Part shown: in pieces, positions 1 to 6,381 of the stretch
Position numbering within the stretch: position 1 is the first letter of the stretch
Layout: each line of letters begins with the position of its first letter
IMG/VR virus record: IMGVR_UViG_3300044941_000466
Location: 1-23,066 of that record
Direction: 5' to 3' (one strand)
From: a virus
DNA length: 23,066 bases
Made by a program: the position numbers and the translations under genes
Notes under the pieces: model-generated
The model's database searches: none
The model's input: the letters and a program-made list of their open reading frames with translations, nothing else
What the model was told of the DNA's origin: nothing

Positions 1-648
1 CGGGTCGTCCTGCCACCAGATGACCTGCTCACAGGAAGGAACATCCGGCGCGCCGATGTTGTTGAGGAGCCGCGTTTCGAGGTTGCAGAAGGCGATCGCC
101 TCGGCCGAGGAGCAGGACCAGCGCGTGCCCATGAAGTATACGTAGGCCGTGTCGGTGAGGGCCGGCGTGGGCTTGCCGACGAGCAACTCGTCGAGCGTGG
201 TGGCGTCGCGGTCGCGGAGCGAGAAGCCGAAGGAGCCGGGAGCGTAGTCTCCCGCGACTACTGCCGCGTGGTGCATCAGCGGGACTTCGTAGATATCTCC
301 GGCTCCGGTGGTGATGGTGAGCTTGTCCCATCCAACCGAGGCGTAGCGCACGCAGTCCGGCCGGACGTTGCCCTCCTCACCGTTGACCGGCAGGATCTCC
401 ATGTCGTAGTGGAGCGTCAACCCGGAGAGGTCCGTCACCGGGAGCGGCTTCACGCGCAGGTGATTGAAGTAGTCATAGGCCGAGAAGAGCTGCACGTTGG
501 CGAAGTCCTCGGCCGCCTGAAAGATGCCGGAGATCTGGAAGCCGGTCTCAGTAGCGTCGTGGAGCGTGGTGGTCGCGGCGCGGCCGGAGAATCCCTGAAG
601 CTGGATGGTGCGGCGGGGATCGAAGAGAAGAAGCGGGTCAGACTGCAT
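1..648 (-). CDS. Partial phage tail-associated protein, 3' end off the window
   Basis: The minus-strand frame is open without a stop from an ATG at 648-646 to the window edge, giving at least 216 residues; the C-terminus is missing. The N-terminus begins MQSDPLLLFDPRRT. The visible part is mixed hydrophobic and polar, looks beta-rich, and has no signal peptide or membrane segment. I do not recognise a family. It lies downstream of the tail-tip gene on the same strand, with only the HicBA cassette between, so a late tail or host-recognition role is inferred from position alone. No Shine-Dalgarno sequence is evident upstream of the ATG. A plus-strand frame over 268-756 is judged a shadow of this gene. 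Confidence 0.6.
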   Translation of the reverse strand, partial: MQSDPLLLFDPRRTIQLQGFSGRAATTTLHDATETGFQISGIFQAAEDFANVQLFSAYDYFNHLRVKPLPVTDLSGLTLHYDMEILPVNGEEGNVRPDCVRYASVGWDKLTITTGAGDIYEVPLMHHAAVVAGDYAPGSFGFSLRDRDATTLDELLVGKPTPALTDTAYVYFMGTRWSCSSAEAIAFCNLETRLLNNIGAPDVPSCEQVIWWQDDP

Positions 649-679
649 GAACCATTACCAGGGAGACTTTGGCTAACGG

Positions 680-685
680 TACACT
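680..685 (+). promoter_or_regulatory. Candidate -10 box for hicBA (possible leaderless transcript)
   Basis: TACACT matches TATAAT at four of six positions and lies six bases before the hicB ATG at 692. No clear Shine-Dalgarno sequence precedes that ATG, so a transcript starting at or next to the ATG is possible. No good -35 box is seen at the usual spacing. This is a weak call. Confidence 0.25.
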
Positions 686-691
686 TGAGTC

Positions 692-913
692 ATGGCGCGA
701 AAAGCCAGCGTGGTCATCGAAAAAGACGAGCATGGCTACTATGCCTGGTGCCCTGAACTGAAGGGCTGCCAGTCCCAAGGCGCTTCTCTGGAGGAAGCCT
801 TGACCAACATCCGTGAGGCGATTGAGCTTTACCTCGAGACGCTGCCGTCCGAGGAGCGTGACGTTTTGCTGAGCCAGGAGATTCTCACGACCGCCATCGA
901 GGTCAATGCCTAA
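692..913 (+). CDS. hicB: HicB-family antitoxin
   Basis: This 73-aa protein matches the HicB N-terminal domain: an initial strand, then a GYYAWCPELKGC segment (the family's GY.a.vPdlpGc signature, about residues 15-26), then a G-x-S-hydrophobic-EEAL helix that leads into a helical end. HicB neutralises the HicA mRNA interferase by direct binding, usually in the cytoplasm. The protein ends soon after this domain, so the C-terminal ribbon-helix-helix or HTH domain that many HicB proteins use for autorepression is absent. It is the first gene of a plus-strand pair and its last 8 bases overlap hicA. It sits between minus-strand tail genes, so it is most likely accessory cargo of the phage. The family call is strong; activity is inferred. 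Confidence 0.88.
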   Translation: MARKASVVIEKDEHGYYAWCPELKGCQSQGASLEEALTNIREAIELYLETLPSEERDVLLSQEILTTAIEVNA

Positions 914-1109
914 GCTCCCTCGCTGGACGGCTGCGGAGGCCGAACGCGCCCTCCAAGAGGCCGGCTTCCTGCTGTTGCGATCAAAAGGAAGTCACCGCAT
1001 CTTTCTGAAGGGGGCGCGCCGGGTTGTCGTCCCGTACCATTCCGGCGTCGTGCTCCATCCGAAGATTATTAAGCAAGTGCTCGAAGCCATCGAAGAGACC
1101 AGAGACTGA
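906..1109 (+). CDS. hicA: HicA-family mRNA interferase toxin
   Basis: This 67-aa protein has the dsRBD-like HicA layout: an N-terminal helix (about residues 8-20, EAERALQEAGF), a strand with the catalytic GSH motif (His30 in KGSHRIF), a strand VVVPYHSG and a C-terminal helix after LHPKIIKQVLEAI. HicA toxins cleave mRNA and stop growth when their antitoxin is lost. The ATG lies within the last codons of hicB (8-base overlap), implying translational coupling. Here the antitoxin gene comes first, the reverse of the E. coli hicAB order but common elsewhere. The stop lies only 7 bases from the stop of the convergent tail-tip gene, so the pair is packed tightly into the tail operon. All key residues look intact. 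Confidence 0.9.
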   Translation: MPKLPRWTAAEAERALQEAGFLLLRSKGSHRIFLKGARRVVVPYHSGVVLHPKIIKQVLEAIEETRD

Positions 1110-1116
1110 AGCACCT

Positions 1117-4100
1117 TCAAGTCTGGATTACGACCGTCAGATCCGATCCCGCATCTGGCGAAGCCACGGCCAGGATGTCGAAGGCCAAGTCGTCTCCTTC
1201 GTAGAGCACCGGCGTCGGCCAGATGGTTGGGCGGATGCGCTCGCCGACGGCGTGGTCCTTGGTCACGATTGCCTGGAATGACTGATTCTCAGGATCTGCG
1301 CTGATCACGCGGACGTACTCTTCGTTCGTACCGCCGGGATCGAGGAAGACGAAGCCGCCAGCCACAAGGCCGAGCCCGTTCGCCCCGTAGGAAGCCGTTT
1401 GCAGCGTTTGCGGATCGGGCCCGGCGGTTACCGCCGAGACCAGTACCAGGCCGTAGTCGGCGTAGGGCAGCCGGCGCGTGGCTGGCAGGCCGTAGCCTTC
1501 GTTGTCGACCAGGAAGTCGTAGGTGTTCTTGTAAGCGTCCGGCAACGCTTGGGCGATGCCCATGTATTCGAGCGGTTCCCACGTAGTGCCGCCGTCCCGG
1601 CTGATCTTCACCAGGAACGCCGACTGGCCGTCCGTCGTGCCCCGTTGGAGGTAGGCGTAGACGCAGCGGATCGAGGCGGCATCCTGCACCTTCATCGGGA
1701 TGACGACATTCTCTTGCACCGTAAGCGGGCCGGGCACCTGGAAGGTGTAGGCGCCGCCGTTGCAGGTGCGCAGGCCGGGCATGAAAGGCTCGTTGTGCCG
1801 CGAGAGCGGGAAGACGGTGAAGGGCCCGTAGCCGAAGTGATTCGCCACGCTGGCCAGGGCGGCGACAATGCAGGCGCTCGGCAGCTTCGCTTCGACCCGC
1901 GCGGGCAGCCCGGGCGTGCGGAAGAAGCCCTTGCGGACGCTGAAGGTGAAGGTTTTCTTGTCGAGCTTGTAGAAGCGAATGCCGGCCAGGTGGGAGCAGC
2001 GCAGGGTGCCGAAAGTGGCTTGCCCTTCGGACACGCCCGGGTAGGCGCGCTGGAGGACGAAGGTCCCCGACGGCACGACTACGCCCTCGGCGCCGGGGCC
2101 GATGATCTGGGCGCACTCATAGGAGCGGCGGCCTGGGTTGTTCGGATCGGCAGATTCATCGTTGAAGACGACGAAATCGCCGACACGGAAGACGCGCGCA
2201 GTGTCGGGGTTGACCGTGCATGTGAGGGTGGCTGGGTCGGTCGAATCGTCAAGGTCAGAGTCGATGGACGCCCAGAGGTCGGTGGTCAGCTCGTCCACGT
2301 AGTAGAGAGCCAGCGTGATTTCGTGCGCACCGACAATGTTAGAGTTGCCCGAGGCATCGGGCGCGACCGACATGTCGTCGATGGCGAAGGTGCCGTAGTC
2401 GCCCAGGTGTGGCGTGCCGCTCAGCACTCCGGGTACACCCGTGTCGATGAGCACCTCCTCAGCGGGCGGCTCTGGCACGACATCGGCGGGCTTCGGACCC
2501 GTGATCAGGTCATACATCGAGTCCGTCGTCGTGCGGCCCTGGATGTCGATCGAGTAGTCGCGGTTCAGCCGCCAGCCGGTCACGCGGAATTCGCCCGTGC
2601 CACCGGGCATGTCCGGATGGGTCATCGAGCAGACCATGCCGGGTTCGGTGTTCAGAGCAAGGACCGTTGTTCGGAAACTGATCTGGCGCGCCCGCTTCCA
2701 TTCCTCCGGGGTGATGCCGCCCAACTCCTCGCGCAAGCGGACTGTGATGATCCGCGCCGCTTGGGATTTCGACGCCGTGCCGGAGAGGTTCACCGTAGAC
2801 TTCAGGAACAGCGGCCCGCCCGCGCCGCCAAGCAGCGTCGCGTGGTCAATGTCGTAGAGCGAGATCGAGTTGGCAACAAAGTCGAAGTCCTCGTCGGCGA
2901 AGTTGGCCGTCAGGTGATTGAAGCCGGGCTTCTGTGGCGCAAGCTGGAGGCTCCGGAACAGGATGTTGCCCTCGGTGAACGCCTCGACGGCAGAGGAGTT
3001 CATGCGGACGCCAAGTTTGAGCTTGCCATTGGCGAAGGTATAGTAGCCCAGGCAGTTCACGAGGACTTCCTGGAGCCAGTCGCGCAACGGCTTCTCTTCC
3101 TGGAGCACGCCGCGAAATTTGAATTGGGTCTCCGTACCTGAGCCCACAAGCTTCGTGACCTGCTCATTGCAGATCCCTGCCGCCGCGATCGCTGCCTCCA
3201 CGTCGAACAAGGTCTCGGCGAAATCTAGTTGCTGTGTCGTGGCGCCCGCGCCCAGGCGCAGGCCGCGGGCACGCAGGAGCATGTTGACTGCGATCCAGAC
3301 CGGGTTGGTCAGTGGCGGCCCGAAGACGCGCACGCCGGGTGAGGTCCACACCCAGCCGCTCAGTCCCTGGGCGACGACCGCCTCCATTGCGTGCTCGCTC
3401 AGTCGCGACAGTTGAAGGCCCTTAGCGTCCGAGCGTCGGATCATGAGAAACGCCGTGCCGGCGGCGCGCTCCGGGCCGGCATCGGTATCGAACCCAAACG
3501 TGGTCGGATTCGGATCAGGCCCAAGGCTCTCCATCAGGCCCAGCGGCCCGGGATAGCCGTGATGGTACTGCCCGTCGAGCTTGTGGCCGACTCCGTAAGC
3601 GCCGAGCGGTCCTTCCCCCACGATGCCGACGGCGGCATAGAAGTCGCTTTCGTCGCGGCCCGAGGCGATCTTCGCATTCACGGGCATGGGCGAATCGGTG
3701 TAGATCTCAGGCAGAACCTGGTCGTAGATCGAGTCGGCGACCAGCGAGACGGAGGTGAGCGTCGAGCGGCCGAAGCCCCAGACGCCGGTCGAGTTGTCCT
3801 TGATGCGCACGCCCTGCGGCTTGGCCATGATGCCGCCGTAGTAGTTGTTCATGCCGTGGGCGCGGCAGCCGTTCGGGGTGTCGAAACCCTTGTCGCAGCG
3901 CGTGGGATGGGCCTCGGGGAAATTGACGAGATCGAGCGCGCCTTGCGAGGCGAACGGGCACGCCGCCGAGTTGAATGGCTTCCAGCAGGTGCGCGAGATC
4001 TTACGTGTCGGGTAGGGCAGATTCAGCTCGTAGAGGCCATCAGCCGCAGTGACGCGGAACTCGGGGCCGGCATCGCAGGACCAGTTGACGATGTTGCCCT

Positions 4101-4869
4101 TCCAGAAGTCGAGCTTGATCCCGGTGGTGGCGTGGAACAAGCTGAAGGCGATCTCGGCACGGAAGAGATCGACGTCGTTCGCCAGATCGCGCATCACGCG
4201 GTCGGCGTTGCCGAAGGTGAACTGGGCCTCGTCGGACTCGTTGCCCATGGATTGCGAGATACCGTCGAACTCGACGAGGCGCGCCTGGTAAAGCTGGACG
4301 TCGATCGTACACCGGCGATCACTGAGATGGATGGCCGGATAACCAGGCTGAAGAGGTTGGATGCGAACGAGCGGAATGATCTCCTGCACCTGGGATAGCA
4401 ACGCCGTCTGGAGTGCGGCGGGTGGGAAGCGATTGACGCTCTGATTCAGCGGATACGAAGGGCTGGTCTGCGGGATTTCAATGAGCGTCACGCCGAGCGT
4501 GCAGGCCCAGTCGGCGACCATCTCCCAGGAAAGCGGCTCGTTGGCGAAGCGGCAGGTGACCGGCGTGGTCCCGATGCCGTTATCGTTTGGCGCATTGTAG
4601 GTGAAGGCGCCGTAGGGGCCATACTTCAACTCCCAGAAGTTGCGGAGCGCGATCCGCTCGGAATCGCGGAGCCATTGCTTGCGAATCGTGAAGCGGCGGG
4701 CGCCGGTACCGAGGAGGAAACGCTGCTCGATCTTGGCATTGCCGCTGCCGAACTGGTGCACCACGACCTCATGGTCGCGGCGCACCTCGAGCGGGTAATC
4801 GGGTGTGAATGGAAACACCCCGCTCGGCGCGATCTCAGGGACCGCGATGTTACCGATGAAGTCTGGCAT
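1117..4869 (-). CDS. Giant tail-tip protein: M-like, L-like (four-Cys) and J-like hub fusion
   Basis: This 1250-aa protein is the largest in the window. Residues about 1-130 resemble DUF2460/gpM-like minor tail proteins (RRFTIRKQWL ... LRNFW) and the separate protein at 5534-5935. Residues about 185-345 resemble the DUF2163/BR0599 or gpL-like family and carry Cys295, Cys304, Cys325 and Cys335 followed by NNYYGG; the lambda gpL C-terminal domain uses four cysteines to hold a 4Fe-4S cluster. Residues about 520-790 resemble the hub part of gpJ-like proteins (AAGICNEQ, a PLRDWLQEVL helix, GKLKLGV). Residues 800-1250 are beta-rich and unassigned, with an Asp-box-like SRDGGTTW at 1090-1097. It probably forms the tip at the distal end of the tail tube. 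No Shine-Dalgarno sequence precedes the ATG at 4869. The structural role is fairly sure; the domain borders are approximate. Confidence 0.85.
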   Translation of the reverse strand: MPDFIGNIAVPEIAPSGVFPFTPDYPLEVRRDHEVVVHQFGSGNAKIEQRFLLGTGARRFTIRKQWLRDSERIALRNFWELKYGPYGAFTYNAPNDNGIGTTPVTCRFANEPLSWEMVADWACTLGVTLIEIPQTSPSYPLNQSVNRFPPAALQTALLSQVQEIIPLVRIQPLQPGYPAIHLSDRRCTIDVQLYQARLVEFDGISQSMGNESDEAQFTFGNADRVMRDLANDVDLFRAEIAFSLFHATTGIKLDFWKGNIVNWSCDAGPEFRVTAADGLYELNLPYPTRKISRTCWKPFNSAACPFASQGALDLVNFPEAHPTRCDKGFDTPNGCRAHGMNNYYGGIMAKPQGVRIKDNSTGVWGFGRSTLTSVSLVADSIYDQVLPEIYTDSPMPVNAKIASGRDESDFYAAVGIVGEGPLGAYGVGHKLDGQYHHGYPGPLGLMESLGPDPNPTTFGFDTDAGPERAAGTAFLMIRRSDAKGLQLSRLSEHAMEAVVAQGLSGWVWTSPGVRVFGPPLTNPVWIAVNMLLRARGLRLGAGATTQQLDFAETLFDVEAAIAAAGICNEQVTKLVGSGTETQFKFRGVLQEEKPLRDWLQEVLVNCLGYYTFANGKLKLGVRMNSSAVEAFTEGNILFRSLQLAPQKPGFNHLTANFADEDFDFVANSISLYDIDHATLLGGAGGPLFLKSTVNLSGTASKSQAARIITVRLREELGGITPEEWKRARQISFRTTVLALNTEPGMVCSMTHPDMPGGTGEFRVTGWRLNRDYSIDIQGRTTTDSMYDLITGPKPADVVPEPPAEEVLIDTGVPGVLSGTPHLGDYGTFAIDDMSVAPDASGNSNIVGAHEITLALYYVDELTTDLWASIDSDLDDSTDPATLTCTVNPDTARVFRVGDFVVFNDESADPNNPGRRSYECAQIIGPGAEGVVVPSGTFVLQRAYPGVSEGQATFGTLRCSHLAGIRFYKLDKKTFTFSVRKGFFRTPGLPARVEAKLPSACIVAALASVANHFGYGPFTVFPLSRHNEPFMPGLRTCNGGAYTFQVPGPLTVQENVVIPMKVQDAASIRCVYAYLQRGTTDGQSAFLVKISRDGGTTWEPLEYMGIAQALPDAYKNTYDFLVDNEGYGLPATRRLPYADYGLVLVSAVTAGPDPQTLQTASYGANGLGLVAGGFVFLDPGGTNEEYVRVISADPENQSFQAIVTKDHAVGERIRPTIWPTPVLYEGDDLAFDILAVASPDAGSDLTVVIQT

Positions 4870-5079
4870 TCGTTCTGGAACTTCGGATCAGCTCTGTCGG
4901 AATGCGGCCGGTTGGCGTGAACCATTCTGATGGGCGAAATCCCCGTGCCCGATCAGCTCACGGCTTCGATTCCAAGTCCACTGTGGACTGTGCGGCGGTT
5001 CGCTCACAGCCCAAGAAACAAGACGAGGGTCCAGGCGACGAGTTGGTGCCTGCTCGTTTGCACATCGGCCGGGATGTGG
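4870..5079. other. Intergenic region with small dyads
   Basis: No convincing gene is seen in these 210 bases between the tail-tip gene and the ABM-like gene. They hold an odd perfect dyad at 4975-4989 (AGTCCAC, T, GTGGACT) and a six-base-pair hairpin at 5061-5078 (CACATC/GATGTG) just past the stop of the ABM-like gene. The hairpin has no T-run on either strand, so it is at best a weak terminator. Confidence 0.4.
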
Positions 5080-5349
5080 TTACCGGCAAATGAGTGTGTG
5101 CAGCTCTTGGACGTGGCGATGGGGCTTGATCTCAGCAGGCAAGTTTGGCCGCACGTGGTTCGCGAACCACTCAGCCGCGTCCTTCGCTGACTCCCACACT
5201 TCGACAATGCGCCATCCTCCCTCGATCGGATGACCGTAGTGCATGATGAACCCAGGTGCGCCTTTGAGGAGGCCGCCCAGGAGCTGGATAGTCTGCTCGT
5301 AGCCTTCCCTCGTCTGTCCAGGGACATCTCCCGTAATCGCGACAGCCAT
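5080..5349 (-). CDS. ABM-domain-like (antibiotic biosynthesis monooxygenase fold) small protein
   Basis: This 89-aa protein looks like a dimeric alpha+beta barrel protein of the ABM type: an N-terminal strand, a helix (about residues 15-30), a GFIMHYGHP strand, a GGWRIVEVWES strand (typical of the family) and a helix around DAAEWFANHV. ABM proteins include cofactor-free monooxygenases, haem-degrading enzymes and many of unknown role; no substrate can be named. GGGAGGA lies about 8 bases before the ATG at 5349, a good ribosome binding site. It is flanked by noncoding gaps of about 184 and 210 bases in an otherwise gapless operon. With no phage structural resemblance, it looks like metabolic cargo. 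The family call is moderate. Confidence 0.7.
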   Translation of the reverse strand: MAVAITGDVPGQTREGYEQTIQLLGGLLKGAPGFIMHYGHPIEGGWRIVEVWESAKDAAEWFANHVRPNLPAEIKPHRHVQELHTLICR

Positions 5350-5533
5350 TTCTGTGGTCCTCCCAGTTCACAACCGTGGCCTTTGGGCTGATGACATCTC
5401 CGCGATGGAGCAATGACCCCATAACGACCTCGCCGTGTCAGCCGCGGAGTTGCCCATGACGCCCACTCTGCTTGCTTGCCAGGAATTTACCACGCGCGCA
5501 AAGACCGCTGCAACGAGTGCCTGGAAAGACGTC
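5350..5533. other. Intergenic gap upstream of the ABM-like gene
   Basis: No gene is supported here on either strand. On the minus strand a TTGCAG box is followed after 17 bases by GTAAAT, a poor match to a sigma-70 promoter that could serve the ABM-like gene. Together with the gap on its other side, this suggests that the ABM-like gene is an inserted unit with its own control. Confidence 0.35.
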
Positions 5534-5935
5534 TCATGCCAGTTCGATCAGTTCCAAGGTGACCTCTGTGCAGCCGAGGCCTACCGACTGATTCCACTCG
5601 CTGCTGAACCGAACCGTGTAGCGACCAGCAACCGCCTGGCCTGTGGGATCATGCGAAAACTTCGGGTTGGTGTCATACGGGTCATAGAAGTAGAACGGTT
5701 CGGTCGGTCCCCTGCGGGCGTCATAGAAATCGCGGAGTGCCGAGAGTTGCGCCGGCGTCAGCCGCTTCGCCAGCCGCCAGCGCTTGCGGCTGTTGGTCGC
5801 CTGCACAGACCGCTGCGATTCGCCGTTGGGGTATTCGTTGTCGAGGACGGGATACTCGCGCTCGTGGACGAAGGCGCGCGAGAGGCTCGTCGGCAGGACT
5901 GTGAGCGGCGCAGCGTTCTGAACCGAGCCGGGCAT
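5534..5935 (-). CDS. Minor tail protein, DUF2460/gpM-like
   Basis: This 133-aa protein fits small distal-tail proteins of the DUF2460/gpM type: an N-terminal beta-rich half, then a KRWRLAKRLTPAQLSALRDF segment (about residues 50-70), a PFYFYDPYD turn and a C-terminal beta domain ending EVTLELIEL. Such proteins join the tube end to the tip complex. Its ATG shares one base with the stop of the lysozyme-like gene (TGATG), so the two are probably translationally coupled. The middle segment aligns by eye with residues 58-98 of the 1250-aa tail-tip protein, suggesting duplication of one tail module. The family call rests on pattern and position, not on a search. Confidence 0.72.
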   Translation of the reverse strand: MPGSVQNAAPLTVLPTSLSRAFVHEREYPVLDNEYPNGESQRSVQATNSRKRWRLAKRLTPAQLSALRDFYDARRGPTEPFYFYDPYDTNPKFSHDPTGQAVAGRYTVRFSSEWNQSVGLGCTEVTLELIELA

Positions 5936-6381
5936 CAGGCGGTCACCAGGTCGAGCAGGCGTTGATCCGGCCGCGCACCGATTTTACTGGCGACGAAGCG
6001 GGCATACTTCGCCGGATGATTGCCATCCGCCGACGGCGCATAGACACGGAACATCTCCTCCGCAGTCGGCGGCTTGCCCTGCGTATACCGCCCGTCGAGG
6101 TACTGGCCGACCAGGACGCGCAGGACGCGCCAGCCTTCGTTAAGAGCGCGGCGGCTCAGCTCTTCTCGCGAGAGACCCGGAAATCGCTCCGAGGCCCAGG
6201 CGACGAAGTCCACATAATCGCGATGAGTGGGATACGGTCGGCCACGTTTATCCCGCCACTGGCGGATGTTTCCCGGATTCGCGTTCCGCTGGGCAAGGGT
6301 CGGCTTCGCGGCGGTGGCGTAGAAACCCTCCATCTCCGCGATCGCCCGCGCGATCTTCTCGATCAGTCCGGCGCGCGTCAT
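5935..6381 (-). CDS. Tail-associated lysozyme or transglycosylase-like protein
   Basis: This 148-aa protein has the pattern of small phage muramidase-like proteins: an N-terminal helix IARAIAEMEGF with a likely catalytic glutamate (Glu16 or Glu18), then RNANPGNIR at residues 32-40, the NPGN signature seen in many such virion hydrolases, and a C-terminal helical part ending in YARFVASKIG. It probably opens peptidoglycan locally during DNA entry. It occupies the place where lambda-like tails carry the NlpC/P60 protein gpK. The ATG overlaps the tape-measure stop by four bases (ATGA). No signal peptide is seen, which fits a virion protein better than an endolysin, although lysis use is not excluded. 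Confidence 0.65.
   Translation of the reverse strand: MTRAGLIEKIARAIAEMEGFYATAAKPTLAQRNANPGNIRQWRDKRGRPYPTHRDYVDFVAWASERFPGLSREELSRRALNEGWRVLRVLVGQYLDGRYTQGKPPTAEEMFRVYAPSADGNHPAKYARFVASKIGARPDQRLLDLVTA

Noticed and set aside
268-756. 162-codon plus-strand frame running into hicB
   Set aside because: Opposite the partial tail gene and in another frame from HicB; Arg/Val/Gly-rich with no motif.
1399-3141. 580-codon open frame on the plus strand
   Set aside because: It lies opposite the 1250-aa tail-tip gene, has Arg/Val/Asp-rich composition typical of antisense reading of high-GC genes, and shows no known motif or ribosome binding site.
5061-5078. CACATC/GATGTG hairpin as terminator
   Set aside because: Only six pairs and no T-run on either strand, so it is not called as a terminator.
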